The notes: generated by a model from the sequence alone, not told the origin. A DNA stretch of 64,000 bases from DASYKT01 sp035995185 (GCA_035995185.1 DASYKT010000022.1:160219-224218), one strand, 5' to 3'; positions 1 to 9,037 are shown, counted from the stretch's first letter. Translations and numbers: made by a program.

Positions 1-51
1 AACCTACAAGAGTCAAAGATAAGGATAAATCTAGGGTCCCTTGGGATCATT

Positions 52-2496
52 ATGATTGGCGCAAAGATCAACCAGTATAAAATCTTGGAAAAGATCGGTT
101 CCGGTGGTCAGGGAACGGTTTATAAGGCTCTCGATACCAAGCTCGAACGTCCGGTCGTTATAAAAGTTCTTCCTCCCGAGCTGACCGTAAAATCTTCCAA
201 TTTCAAACGATTCCAACGCGAAGCCCAGCTTTGCTCTTCCCTCGATCACCCGAATATCTGCACTATCTACGATCTCAATGAATCCGAAGACGGGCTGCAT
301 TACATCGCCATGCAGTACGTTGAGGGAAAAAATGTGCGCCAGATCGTAAACGGCCGCCCGCTCGACCTGCGCAGCTCGCTGAGCATCGCCATCCAGGTAG
401 CTGACGCGCTGGCCGCCGCCCATGCCAAAGGGGTCATCCACCGCGACGTCAAAGCCGGCAACATAATGGTCAACGAGCACGGGCAGGTAAAGATACTGGA
501 TTTTGGCCTGGCAAAACTGATACACGACGAGGACGACGAAGATATCAGACCGGCCGACCGCAACGACCTGACGGAGATCGGCGTTCCCTACGGAACCGCC
601 ACTTACGCGGCGCCCGAGCAGGCGCGCGGAGATAAGGTCGATTACCGGGCCGACATTTTTTCGACCGGGGTGCTGCTTTACGAAATGCTGGCCGGTATCT
701 GGCCTTTCAAGGGAAAAACCGTCGTCGATGTGCGCCACGCCGTGCTTTACGATCAGCCTGAACCGCTGTCGGAAGTGCGTTCGGAACCGATACCGGTTCG
801 GGTACAGGAAATACTGGATAAGGCGATGGCAAAAAAGCCGCAGGATAGGTATCAAAAAATTTCTGAAATGCGAGACGATCTGAAACAAGTTTTACATGAT
901 ATTTCCGGTGATAACCTGGATATGTCCTTATATTCACCGCGCCATATTCAAGGCAAGAACGTGGTCAAACGTGCCTGGAATTTCCTGCGCGGAAAAAGCG
1001 AGTCTGAGTCGCCCTCGTTCCGCACAGGGCAATCGAGCTCGTCACAGCCGCCGGCGCATGTTTCCAGCGATCTGTCGCTTTCAAACACCATGACCAGCGA
1101 CAAGAAAAGCATCGCTATCCTTCCCTTCAAGAATTTAAATAACGACCCGAGCTCGAGTTTCTACGAATTTTCCCTGGCTGATGCCGTTATAACGGAACTC
1201 GCCCAGATCCGCTCGCTGATCGTGCGTCCCAGTTCGGTCATCGCCAAATACCAGGGCAAGGAGATCGATCCGCGTGAAGCGGGCCAGGAACTTCGCGTCA
1301 ACGCCGTGCTTTCCGCCGGGTTCCTGCGATCCGGCGAAAAGATGCGCGTAACGGCGCAGCTGCTGGATGTGGCGGGCGGCGAGATTCTCTGGAGCGACCG
1401 CATCGATGCCGAAGGCGCCGATATTTTCGATCTGCAGGACATCATCGGCCAGCGTATCCTGGGCGGATTGCGGCTCGAATTGACGGACGGCGAACAGGAA
1501 ATGCTTGGCCGCCGCGCGACCGACAACGTCGACGCCTATGAGGAGTATTTGCGCGCGCGCGATAATTTCGGGCGTTTTATTTTCCGCACCGTTTCGATGG
1601 AGGATTGCGACGCGGCCATCGCCAATTTCAAACGCGCCGTCGAACTCGACCCGCAATTTGCGCTGGCTTACAGCGGCCTCGGCGCCTGCTATGCCAACCG
1701 AGTTTTTAAGGGCCTGGGAAATTACGAAGATTTTACCGCCGCCGAAACCGCTTTTAGCAAAGCGATCAAATACGATCCGAACGTGCTGGAAGCGCGCGTG
1801 CTGATGGTGATGATCTATCTCTCGCGCGGTGAAAAGAAAAAAGCGCGGGCGGAGATCAAGGTCCTGCAGGAACAATTCCCCAACGACGCGGCGCTGTATT
1901 TCGTCAAAGGCACGATGAGCCGCCTGGACGGCGATTATCAAACGGCGATCAAGAGCTGGGACCGGCTGGTGCGCCTCGACCCGGCGGCCAGGGTGGTCGC
2001 CAGTTACAACAAGGCGCGTATCCTGATGTACCAGGAAAAATTTGACGAGGCTTTGACGGAACTGGACGCCGGCGCAAAAATGGAACCGGACCACCCGCTG
2101 ATAAAATTTTTCCGCTCGCGTCTTTTCTACGAGCAAGGCAAGGTGGATGACGCGATAGCTTTAATCAGCGAAGTCCTGGAACATAATCCAAAAATGCACG
2201 GCATCCGGCCGGTACTGGCGATCTATCTGGCCAGGCAAGGCAGGATCGAGGAAGCCCGCGCGCAGCTGACGGAAAAGGTCGAGGAAGCCGCCGACGCGGA
2301 CCACGATTCTTCGCTCTGGATGGCGGGCGCTTATGCCCTGCTTGGCGACAAGGAAAAAGCTCTGCATTGGCTGGAACACGCCGTGAAATTGGGCAACCTG
2401 AATTATCCCTGGTATGAAAAAGTTTCGATCCTGGAATCTATCCGTAACGAACCGCGCTTTATCGAATTGATCGAAAATCTCAAGAAAAATGCTTGA
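52..2496 (+). CDS. Serine/threonine protein kinase with TPR repeats
   Basis: An 814-aa Hanks-type kinase that phosphorylates Ser/Thr in target proteins. The N-terminal 280 residues carry the kinase landmarks: a Gly-rich loop (GSGGQGTVYKA), the VIKVL lysine, the HRDVKAGNIMV catalytic loop, LDFGLAKL and an APE motif (YAAPEQARGD). Residues around 350-470 (KKSIAILPFKN and onward) resemble the TolB/FlgO-like segment found in adenylate-cyclase/TPR proteins. From about 490 to the end there are TPR-like repeats rich in A/L/Y with the typical spacing. I see no clear membrane segment in the linker (about 300-350), so it is probably cytoplasmic. Kinase-TPR fusions of this kind are abundant in Acidobacteria. 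The start gives a full kinase N-lobe; only 51 bases precede it, so any promoter is outside or barely inside the window. Confidence 0.93.
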   Translation: MIGAKINQYKILEKIGSGGQGTVYKALDTKLERPVVIKVLPPELTVKSSNFKRFQREAQLCSSLDHPNICTIYDLNESEDGLHYIAMQYVEGKNVRQIVNGRPLDLRSSLSIAIQVADALAAAHAKGVIHRDVKAGNIMVNEHGQVKILDFGLAKLIHDEDDEDIRPADRNDLTEIGVPYGTATYAAPEQARGDKVDYRADIFSTGVLLYEMLAGIWPFKGKTVVDVRHAVLYDQPEPLSEVRSEPIPVRVQEILDKAMAKKPQDRYQKISEMRDDLKQVLHDISGDNLDMSLYSPRHIQGKNVVKRAWNFLRGKSESESPSFRTGQSSSSQPPAHVSSDLSLSNTMTSDKKSIAILPFKNLNNDPSSSFYEFSLADAVITELAQIRSLIVRPSSVIAKYQGKEIDPREAGQELRVNAVLSAGFLRSGEKMRVTAQLLDVAGGEILWSDRIDAEGADIFDLQDIIGQRILGGLRLELTDGEQEMLGRRATDNVDAYEEYLRARDNFGRFIFRTVSMEDCDAAIANFKRAVELDPQFALAYSGLGACYANRVFKGLGNYEDFTAAETAFSKAIKYDPNVLEARVLMVMIYLSRGEKKKARAEIKVLQEQFPNDAALYFVKGTMSRLDGDYQTAIKSWDRLVRLDPAARVVASYNKARILMYQEKFDEALTELDAGAKMEPDHPLIKFFRSRLFYEQGKVDDAIALISEVLEHNPKMHGIRPVLAIYLARQGRIEEARAQLTEKVEEAADADHDSSLWMAGAYALLGDKEKALHWLEHAVKLGNLNYPWYEKVSILESIRNEPRFIELIENLKKNA

Positions 2497-2499
2497 ATG

Positions 2500-2522
2500 G
2501 GAGCGCGGACTCTAGTCTGCGC
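2500..2522. repeat. REP-like palindrome, GGAGCGC family, single unit
   Basis: Directly after the kinase stop codon: GGAGCGC followed by a palindrome whose arms read GCGCGGACT and AGTCTGCGC. It has the same GGAGCGC head as the units at 14028, 36832 and 49076 but different arm bases. There is no T-tract, so it is a poor rho-independent terminator. Confidence 0.6.
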
Positions 2523-2531
2523 TTCATTTTC

Positions 2532-2560
2532 TTGACAAATATCTCGCGTTGGCATAAAAA
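2532..2560 (+). promoter_or_regulatory. Sigma-70-type promoter for mscL
   Basis: TTGACA at 2532-2537, a 17-base spacer, then TAAAAA at 2555-2560, ending 43 bases before the mscL start. The -35 box is a consensus match and the spacing is ideal; the -10 box is weaker. Confidence 0.5.
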
Positions 2561-2603
2561 CTCATTAGTACGTAAATCCTCTGAAAATAAAGGAGATACT
2601 TGT

Positions 2604-3029
2604 ATGTTAAAGGACTTCAAAGCTTTTATCGCGCGCGGAAATGTGCTCGACCTGGCTATCGCTGTGATTATGGCCGCGGCTTTCGGGAAGATCATCACAA
2701 CTCTTAACGAAAAAATGTTAATGCCGGTGATCGGCTATATGACGGGCGGCATTGATTTCACCAAAAAATTCATCGATCTGAGCGGCAAATATAGCGGCGT
2801 GTCGGATCCGAAATCCATCGACGAAGCGTTAAAAGGCGGCGCTCCGCTCATCATGTACGGTCAATTCATCACCGACATCATTAGTTTTCTGATAGTCGCT
2901 CTTATTATGTTTCTGCTGGCGCGCTGGTTCATCAAATATTTTAATAGCCTGGCCGCCGCTGCCCCGCCGACACCGAGCGAAACATTATTGACCGAAATAA
3001 GGGACCTGTTAAAAGCCAGGCAAGCTTAG
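2604..3029 (+). CDS. mscL: Large-conductance mechanosensitive channel MscL
   Basis: A 141-aa inner-membrane channel that opens under membrane tension and releases solutes during hypo-osmotic shock. It starts with the family's N-terminal amphipathic helix (MLKDFKAFIARGNVLDLA), followed by TM1 (AIAVIMAAAFGKII), a periplasmic loop and TM2 (FITDIISFLIVALIMFLLA), then a charged C-terminal helix. The length is normal. A longer in-frame reading from 2493 exists, but the start at 2604 is preceded by AAAGGAGAT and matches the family N-terminus. It stands alone, with its own promoter upstream. Confidence 0.97.
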   Translation: MLKDFKAFIARGNVLDLAIAVIMAAAFGKIITTLNEKMLMPVIGYMTGGIDFTKKFIDLSGKYSGVSDPKSIDEALKGGAPLIMYGQFITDIISFLIVALIMFLLARWFIKYFNSLAAAAPPTPSETLLTEIRDLLKARQA

Positions 3030-3049
3030 CCCCGGGAAGCAGGGATACG

Positions 3050-3117
3050 GCCACGAATGTCACAAAATAGCATGAATAGAGAATTTTTTAATTCGTGTTA
3101 TTTGTGTAATTAGTGGC
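3050..3117. repeat. CCACTAAT hairpin repeat, copy 1
   Basis: Imperfect hairpin. The left arm reads GCCACGAATGTCACAAA and the right arm TTTGTGTAATTAGTGGC, with a central ATTCGTGTTATT block. It lies between the mscL and oxidase stop codons. Other copies are at 10847, 17813, 30008 (half) and 44704. The left arm here has diverged from the consensus. Confidence 0.7.
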
Positions 3118-3138
3118 AAATAAAGAACCGGCTTGCTT

Positions 3139-4311
3139 TCATAAAAACCTGTCGAACGAAAATTTGCCGATATCGAATTTTGTCTTTCCCTCAAGCGCCA
3201 GTTCTGCCAGGATTTCTCCCACGGCAGCGGAGTGCTTGAACCCGTGACCGGAACAGGGCGAGGCAATGATCACGTTTTCGTCGTGCGGGTGGCGGTCGAT
3301 AACAAACCCGTCGTCAGGCGTGACGGTATAGAGACAGCTGACGGCCTGGACGCAGCGATCGGTTAACCCAGGGAAATGCGGCCCGATGTATTGCCGGTAC
3401 ATTTTTTCTATCTCTGCGGCTGAAACTGTTTCACGCGAAACCGGATCACCGATGCTATCGGGATCGGTGGTGTTCAGGTGCTGCTCGGCGGCAAGCTTTA
3501 ACCCGTCTTTTTTTCCGCTCAGCGCGGGAAAACCGTAGATAAAATCGTCAGCCCAGCGGCCGAATTGCCAGATAAAGATCGGCAAATTCCCAACCAGATA
3601 GTTATCCGCGTCTTCACGCAACTGGAACCAGTACAAAACCTGCCGGTAAATTTTGAACAGGCGGCGAAATTCTTCGCTCACAAATTCGTTCACCCACGGC
3701 CCGGCGGAAATTATTATCTTTGCAGCCTGATATTTTCCTTTTTCGGTTACAACTTCATTTCCGTTAAAGCTAAAAACTTTTTCATCAAAATGAATTTCCG
3801 CGCCGTATTTTTGCGCGAGTTCGAGTTGGGCTTTGATGCAATTTTCCGGGCGCAAAAATCCGGCTTCGTTTTCGTAATAGCCAACCTCATCTCCGTTTAT
3901 GGCAAATTGCGGGAACTGCCGCCTGATGTCACCGGCGGTCAACAAGCTGTGTTCTATGCCGTATTTTTTGGCACAGGCAATGGTTTGCTCGATAAAGTTT
4001 CCGCTGCCGTGCAGCAAATTTGTATTGGCGGTGCTCGACATTATCAGCCCACCGGTCACGGTCAGCAGATCGGCTCCGGTTTCGCTCTCGATCTCGCGCC
4101 ATATCTTATGAGAGCGCATTGCCAGCGGGACATATTCTTCGCCTTCGCCGATGGCCTGGCGGGTGATACGCGTTTCGCCGTGGCTCGAGCCAAGATCGTG
4201 CGGTGGGCGGAACCGGTCGATGCCCAGCACTTTCGCCCCGCGTTTTGCCAGTTGATAAACAGCGGCGCTGCCCATCGCTCCCAAACCCACAACTATTGCG
4301 TCATAAGCCAT
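3139..4311 (-). CDS. FAD-dependent N-methyl amino acid oxidase (MSOX/MTOX family)
   Basis: A 390-aa flavoprotein of the monomeric sarcosine oxidase / N-methyltryptophan oxidase family, which oxidatively demethylates N-methyl amino acids to give the amino acid, formaldehyde and H2O2. The N-terminal Rossmann motif is clear (VVGLGAMGSAAVYQLAKRG), followed by the family's DRFRPPHDLGSSHGETRITR, where the His and Arg residues lie near the flavin. The C-terminus has CLYTVTPDDGFVIDRHP and ASPCSGHGFKHS, which holds the cysteine that binds FAD covalently in this family. Length is typical. It is divergent from the flavin reductase gene at 4372 with only 60 bases between them. Exact substrate (sarcosine, N-methyltryptophan or other) cannot be told from sequence. 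Confidence 0.88.
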   Translation of the reverse strand: MAYDAIVVGLGAMGSAAVYQLAKRGAKVLGIDRFRPPHDLGSSHGETRITRQAIGEGEEYVPLAMRSHKIWREIESETGADLLTVTGGLIMSSTANTNLLHGSGNFIEQTIACAKKYGIEHSLLTAGDIRRQFPQFAINGDEVGYYENEAGFLRPENCIKAQLELAQKYGAEIHFDEKVFSFNGNEVVTEKGKYQAAKIIISAGPWVNEFVSEEFRRLFKIYRQVLYWFQLREDADNYLVGNLPIFIWQFGRWADDFIYGFPALSGKKDGLKLAAEQHLNTTDPDSIGDPVSRETVSAAEIEKMYRQYIGPHFPGLTDRCVQAVSCLYTVTPDDGFVIDRHPHDENVIIASPCSGHGFKHSAAVGEILAELALEGKTKFDIGKFSFDRFL

Positions 4312-4371
4312 ATAATATTTTTATGCTAAGATTTTCATCGTCAGGTAATGCTTTCTTAGTCTAAGTTTTTT

Positions 4372-4854
4372 ATGTCGATTTCCAAAGAAGATTTTCGGGC
4401 CGCGCTGAGCAGATTTGCCAGCGGGATCACCGTCGTCACGAGCGTCGATAGCAGCGGACGCCCACATGGGATGACGGTCAGCGCCTTTTGCTCGGTTTCG
4501 CTGGAACCGACGCTGGTCCTGGTGTGCATCAGCAAAGATACGGGCAGTCATACTTCGATCGCCGAAAGCCAGAAATTCGCCGTTAATATCCTGAACGAAG
4601 ATCAAACCGAGTTGTCGGAACGTTTTTCCGCGCCGATCGAAGACAGGTTTAGTGAGACCGAATACCATGACGGCACAAGCGGGCTGCCGTTACTAAACGG
4701 CGCGCTGGCAAGTATGGAATGCCGGCTCCTGCACAGCTATTCCGGCGGCGACCATACTATCTACGTCGGCGAGATAGAGGCCGCCTACGTAGAGGACGGA
4801 AAGCCTCTCTTACATTTTCGCGGCGAATACGACCGCATCGGCGATCAACTCTGA
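4372..4854 (+). CDS. Flavin reductase domain protein
   Basis: A 160-aa protein of the FMN-binding split-barrel flavin reductase family (HpaC/RutF-like). Such proteins supply reduced flavin to a partner monooxygenase or act as small NAD(P)H:flavin oxidoreductases. The family signature is visible: FRAALSRFASGITVVTS, then HGMTVSAFCSVSLEPTLVLVCI, FAVNIL near residue 65, and a C-terminal GDHTIYVGEIEAAYVEDGKPLLHFRGEY. It is full length. It is divergently arranged with the MSOX-like oxidase; a shared flavin-linked role is possible, but the spacing proves nothing. No monooxygenase partner lies beside it. Confidence 0.9.
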   Translation: MSISKEDFRAALSRFASGITVVTSVDSSGRPHGMTVSAFCSVSLEPTLVLVCISKDTGSHTSIAESQKFAVNILNEDQTELSERFSAPIEDRFSETEYHDGTSGLPLLNGALASMECRLLHSYSGGDHTIYVGEIEAAYVEDGKPLLHFRGEYDRIGDQL

Positions 4855-5026
4855 TCTTTTCGGACATCGCGGCTTTTATGTGATGCATCTTAGGAGCGCG
4901 GATTTGAGATTTTAGATTATTCTTAGCTCTGCCTCTAGGGTCCGGTCAATAAATAAATTTGCAGTCAGGAAGGGGCGCCCTGCGCCCGCTCTTACGAACT
5001 GTAAGATCAGCAAGTCGAAATCTCGT

Positions 5027-6526
5027 ATGAAAAGAATTTCAATTCTCGTAGTTTTGATGGCCATTCTGCTTACTCTCGCCGGTAATTTGACTGCCCAGTC
5101 TCCTGACAAGATACTAAAACAAGCCGCCAAAGCTCTGGGCGGCGAAAAAGCTCTCAGGGCCGTGCAGTCGAGAACCTTCCACGGCAAGATCACCGGTTCT
5201 GCCGATAACAGCACCGGAAGTTTTCGCATCCAGTCAGTTTCGCCTAACTCTTATTACATCTCATACGATCTGAACGGTTTTGAGACCGCCGCCGGGTATA
5301 ACGGCAAGACCGCGTGGCAGCGCAATTCCCGCACCGGCGCGCGCACATTGACCGGCGATATCGGCCGCGATTTTCAGGCGGAAGCCGCTTACCACTCTTA
5401 TTCCTGGCTTAATTACAAAACGGAAAAAGCAAAAGTCATCTCCGGCGGGCTAAAACAGATCGACGGCAAAAACTGCCAGACGGTCTTTTTGACCACTCCC
5501 AAAGGCGTGCGGCTTACTTTTTATTTTGATTCACAAACGGCATTGCCCGTGCGCGAAGAATACCCGGCAGCCGAGGGCATAAAAATTTTTGACTACGGTG
5601 ATTTTCGCAAAGTCGACGGCGTGCTTGAACCGTTCAGCATAAAAATGAATATCGCCGGCGACCTTTATCAGATCGGCGTTGATGAGGTCCTGCATAACAA
5701 GATCTCGGACCGGACGGTTTTTGATTTTCCGGCAACCTCTCTCGCGCCGCTGCCCAAAATTCCCGAGCTGCTCGAACAGGTCAGAGCAAATCAGGACAGG
5801 ATCGAAGAGATCCTGGAAGGCTACACTTATACGGAAAGTATGGTGGGAAAAGAGATCGGCAAGGACGGCGCGCTAAAAGAGCTTTTTTCCGAAACTTCCC
5901 AGATAACTTTTTACAAAGGCAATAAAATCAGCCGCCAGATCGAATTAAACGGCAAGCCGCTCACCGAGAAACAGCAGGAAAAAGAAGATAAAAGAGTGGC
6001 TGACGAGATCGAGGACATGGAAAAAAAGATAGCAAAGCAGGAAAAGAAAGGCGAAGAAGAAGGATCTTCGAGAGTTTCGATCGCTGAGGTCCTGCGTGCC
6101 TCAAGCCTGGTCAACCCCCGCCGCGAAAGCTTTCGCGGGCGCGAAGTGATAGTTTTCGATTTCGAGCCCAACCCGGCTTTTAATCTTAAGAACGCTAAAA
6201 GCATCCTGAAACTTTTCGGGAACGCGGCCGGCGTTATCTGGATCGATGAAAAAGACAAGCAGGTCGCGCGAATGGAAGCCTACCTGGCGGACAGCGTCAG
6301 CTTTGCCGCCGGTATCGTCAAACTACGAAAAGGCGCTTCATTCTCGATGGAGCAGGACCGGATCAACGACGAAATATGGCTGCCGCTCGCAAGCGATATA
6401 AATATTTCGGCCCGTGTCTTTCTGGTAAAAGGGATGAATGTCAATCAAACTACCAGGTACGGCAACTATAAAAAATTCAAGACCGAGGTAAAAGACGCCA
6501 AGGTAGACCCGGTGAATGAGCATTGA
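5027..6526 (+). CDS. Exported outer-membrane lipoprotein-sorting-like protein
   Basis: A 499-aa exported protein with a clear signal peptide (MKRISILVVLMAILLTLAGNL, cleavage probably after TAQS). Residues 30-235 read like the LolA/LolB-like beta-sheet fold seen in many acidobacterial proteins (SRTFHGKITGSADNSTGSFRI ... GYNGKTAWQRN ... YFDSQTALPVREEY). The second half has a highly charged Lys/Glu stretch (about 310-345), probably a helix, and a further beta-rich part with VIWIDEKDKQVARMEAYL. It lacks a lipobox cysteine, so it is likely periplasmic. No enzymatic motif is seen, and the call rests on fold resemblance only. The start is the first Met of the signal peptide. Confidence 0.62.
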   Translation: MKRISILVVLMAILLTLAGNLTAQSPDKILKQAAKALGGEKALRAVQSRTFHGKITGSADNSTGSFRIQSVSPNSYYISYDLNGFETAAGYNGKTAWQRNSRTGARTLTGDIGRDFQAEAAYHSYSWLNYKTEKAKVISGGLKQIDGKNCQTVFLTTPKGVRLTFYFDSQTALPVREEYPAAEGIKIFDYGDFRKVDGVLEPFSIKMNIAGDLYQIGVDEVLHNKISDRTVFDFPATSLAPLPKIPELLEQVRANQDRIEEILEGYTYTESMVGKEIGKDGALKELFSETSQITFYKGNKISRQIELNGKPLTEKQQEKEDKRVADEIEDMEKKIAKQEKKGEEEGSSRVSIAEVLRASSLVNPRRESFRGREVIVFDFEPNPAFNLKNAKSILKLFGNAAGVIWIDEKDKQVARMEAYLADSVSFAAGIVKLRKGASFSMEQDRINDEIWLPLASDINISARVFLVKGMNVNQTTRYGNYKKFKTEVKDAKVDPVNEH

Positions 6527-6651
6527 CATACAACATATTGTGGTAATTCCACTTGCCAAAACCCGTTTTCTTTGTTAAACATTTATGTTGAACACAGGTT
6601 TTCCATGACCTGCCAGCCCAAACTTAATCTCAGATTTTCAGGAGAAAAGGA

Positions 6652-7431
6652 ATGTTAAAACCATACCGAATGATCAAATTGTTAGTCGCCGCTAGTTTGC
6701 TGTTTGTTTTTAGTATTTCTGCTTTGGCGGATACCATTCGTATGAAAGACGGCAGTGTCATTAAAGGCAAGATCGTTGAATTCAAGGATAACCAGTTTAT
6801 CATCGCTATCGGCGATGACAGCCGCGGACGGCGGCGGCAGATCAATGTCTATGCCGACGAGATCGAATCGATCGTCTTCGACTCGGTAAACCCGATTCCT
6901 TCGACGACCTCTACCGCCGAAATAAAACCCAGTACCACGCAAACCCCAACCTCAGCCGTTAAAGGCACTTCGATACCGGAAAAACCCGCCGAGGCGGTCA
7001 AACCTCCGGTTACCAAACCCGCGGCTAAAGGTAACTTTGTCGTGGTCAGCAACAGCGTTAAGGTCCTGGCGGACAACACCGCCAACGGATGGACCAATTC
7101 GGGCTTTGTCGTCCGGCGCGGCCAGCGCGTTCGCGTCAGCGCCAAGGGCAACATCTCGCTCGGGACGGGCCGCTACGCCAAACCTGACGGCGATGGCTCT
7201 TATGCCGACAAGGATAAGCTGATGCAGCAAAAGTCCACCGGCGCCCTGATCGCCGTGATCGGCGACGACAATGACGAATTTATCTTTATCGGTTCCTCGG
7301 GCGAATTCATTGCCCAGCGTGACGGCACCCTCTTTCTGGGTATAAACGAAAGCAATCTGGACGATAACTCCGGCGCCTTTGACGTTACCGTTGAGGCCGA
7401 GGTCGACAATCCCGATTCACCTCAAGAGTGA
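6652..7431 (+). CDS. Exported protein with PA-IL/LecA-like C-terminal domain
   Basis: A 259-aa exported protein. A signal peptide (LLVAASLLFVFSISALA) precedes a small beta-rich segment (RMKDGSVIKGKIVEF; residues 25-75) of the kind used for periplasmic sensing or assembly domains. A Pro/Thr/Lys-rich linker (about 85-130) leads to a C-terminal domain, residues 130-255, whose order (VKVLADNTANGWTNSGF ... RRGQRVRVSAKGNISLG ... GALIAVIGDD ... GTLFLGINESNLDDNSGAFDV) matches the galactose-binding PA-IL (LecA)-like fold, including the Asn/Asp-rich calcium loop near the end. AGGAGAAAAGG precedes the ATG. A sugar-binding surface role is an inference. Confidence 0.68.
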   Translation: MLKPYRMIKLLVAASLLFVFSISALADTIRMKDGSVIKGKIVEFKDNQFIIAIGDDSRGRRRQINVYADEIESIVFDSVNPIPSTTSTAEIKPSTTQTPTSAVKGTSIPEKPAEAVKPPVTKPAAKGNFVVVSNSVKVLADNTANGWTNSGFVVRRGQRVRVSAKGNISLGTGRYAKPDGDGSYADKDKLMQQKSTGALIAVIGDDNDEFIFIGSSGEFIAQRDGTLFLGINESNLDDNSGAFDVTVEAEVDNPDSPQE

Positions 7432-7544
7432 TTTTTGCTACACTTTTAGTCTATTGCGGCATCTTAATCCGGATTTAATTCATCTGATTAAAAAAAGTCT
7501 GTCTTTTCAAAGACGGCTGCGCAAGAGATGAAAGAGGTAGATCA

Positions 7545-8801
7545 ATGAGGCATGTTTCCTTTTCGAAGTTTTTGGCGTTAATTTTAGCGGTATTTACGGT
7601 TTCCGTATTGCTTGCCGCGCCAGCGTTCGCTCAATCCAAAAAGCAGGTCCCGACCGAAACGCCAAAGGGGACCCAGAAGAAAAATGCCCGGCCCAGCGGC
7701 ACTCCCGATCCCGAAGCGGAAAAAGTAAAACAAGACCGGAAAGAAGAAGATAAGGCCGAAACAGATCCCGACGTCCTAAAGATCTCGACCAACCTCGTCA
7801 ATATCGACGCCGTTGTTTATAACAAAAAGACCAATCAGATAGTGGTCGGCCTGAAAAAGGAAAACTTTGCCGTTTTTGAAAATGGCGTAAAACAGGAGAT
7901 CACGAATTTTTCCACCCCCGAAGCTCCGATCACGATCGGCGTCGTCGTCGAGTTTAGCAAATGGACCGAGTATTTCGGCCGTGCCGGCGGCGGCGGTTTT
8001 GAGCCCGGCACTTATGAAGTGCTGCGCCCGGTAGCTTATTTTGTGTCGAATTTTATCCAGCCTCCACAGGATTATGCTTCGATCGTCGCCTTTGACATGC
8101 GTCCTACCCCGATCACCGATTTCACCAATGACCCTGCCCGCTTAAGGGCCGCGGTAGATCTGCTGCTGCGCAATTATCCCGCTTTTCGCGAAAATAACGT
8201 TTGGGACGCGGTCAACTTTACTTTGGTCGGAGGCAAGGGCGACACGGTAGTCCTGGAAAGCTCGAAGGAGAAATATGCGACTTACGGGGGAATGGTGGAC
8301 ATCAAAAACCGGCGGCGGGCCATTCTTTTAGTCACCTCGGGCATCGATACGTTTAGCAAGATCACTTATGACAAGATCCGTAAAGTGGTGCAGACGGCCG
8401 GTGTTCCAATCTACATTATCGGCACCGGCAATATGTTCTTTAAGAAGTACGAGCAGTTTCTTCCGGCGGCGGACGATATATCGGGAGCACCGGGCCGCAT
8501 GACCTTTTTGCAGGCTAACAATGCTCTGCGAACTCTGGCCGCGGAATCCGGCGGCGCTTATTACCCGATCACCTTCGAGGGCGAAGTTCCCAGCGTACTC
8601 AAAGATATAAACGCTTTTTTGCGCAATCAATACAGCTTTGCCTACGATGTGCCTGAACGCCCGCACGACGGGAAAAAATATAAGCTGGAAGTGAAAGTGG
8701 ATATCAACGGCGATGGCCAGTACGAAGATAAGGAATATGTCGTGCAGCACCGCCCGTTCTATACCGCACCGAAAGACGCGGCACCCAAAGATAAAAATTA
8801 A
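7545..8801 (+). CDS. VWFA-related Acidobacterial domain protein
   Basis: A 418-aa exported protein with a signal peptide (FLALILAVFTVSVLLAAPAFAQS) and a charged Lys/Glu/Pro segment, then the family core: DVLKISTNLVNIDAVVYNKKTNQIVVGLKKENFAVFENG, where 'DFxVxEDG'-type wording is typical of the acidobacterial VWFA-related family. The expected metal-binding DxSxS is replaced by VEFSKW, so the MIDAS site looks degenerate. The middle has SIVAFDMRPTPITDFTNDPARLRAA and RRAILLVTSGIDTFSK; the end has LRNQYSFAYDVPE. Function of the family is unknown; it is thought to be secreted or periplasmic. AAAGAGG lies upstream of the ATG. A good terminator follows at 8822. Confidence 0.85.
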   Translation: MRHVSFSKFLALILAVFTVSVLLAAPAFAQSKKQVPTETPKGTQKKNARPSGTPDPEAEKVKQDRKEEDKAETDPDVLKISTNLVNIDAVVYNKKTNQIVVGLKKENFAVFENGVKQEITNFSTPEAPITIGVVVEFSKWTEYFGRAGGGGFEPGTYEVLRPVAYFVSNFIQPPQDYASIVAFDMRPTPITDFTNDPARLRAAVDLLLRNYPAFRENNVWDAVNFTLVGGKGDTVVLESSKEKYATYGGMVDIKNRRRAILLVTSGIDTFSKITYDKIRKVVQTAGVPIYIIGTGNMFFKKYEQFLPAADDISGAPGRMTFLQANNALRTLAAESGGAYYPITFEGEVPSVLKDINAFLRNQYSFAYDVPERPHDGKKYKLEVKVDINGDGQYEDKEYVVQHRPFYTAPKDAAPKDKN

Positions 8802-8821
8802 GCCAAATTCTTAAGCAGATA

Positions 8822-8856
8822 AAAGCCCGTAACCAGCAGTTGCGGGCTTTCTTGTT
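8822..8856 (+). terminator. Rho-independent terminator after the VWFA-related gene
   Basis: A 12-bp stem (AAAGCCCGTAAC / GTTGCGGGCTTT, one G-U pair) with a 5-base loop CAGCA, followed by CTTGTTT. It begins 20 bases after the stop codon. Confidence 0.8.
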
Positions 8857-8890
8857 TAGTGTGTATTGAGTTCCGCCTTCAAACGCTTTT

Positions 8891-9028
8891 AAATTGCCAC
8901 TAGCTTTAGCTAGTGGTTCTGAGAAAAACAAATTTGTTTAAGGCTTTAGCCTAAAAAAGAAAAATTGGGCTAAAGCCCTTAAATTCCAACGTAAATTTTT
9001 GTCCACTAGCTAAAGCTAGTGGCAATTT
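8891..9028. repeat. Palindromic element with 26-bp perfect inverted ends (TTTAGC family)
   Basis: A 138-bp element. The left end (8891-8916) and right end (9003-9028) are exact reverse complements over 26 bases, and each is itself nearly palindromic (CCACTAGCTTTAGCTAGTGG). Inside lie two more small palindromes of the same style, AGGCTTTAGCCT and GGGCTAAAGCCC. It has no coding capacity and lies between two convergent genes, so it is MITE- or BIME-like. Confidence 0.75.
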
Positions 9029-9037
9029 ATAAAGTAG

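Noticed and set aside
1135..2136. 333-codon minus-strand frame inside the kinase gene
   Set aside because: Shadow of the TPR region; no recognisable domain.
6542..6556. Possible sigma-54 site before the LecA-like protein gene (TGGTAATTCCACTTGC)
   Set aside because: GG and GC are 11 bases apart, not 10, and the bases around are weak; sigma-54 does not tolerate this spacing.
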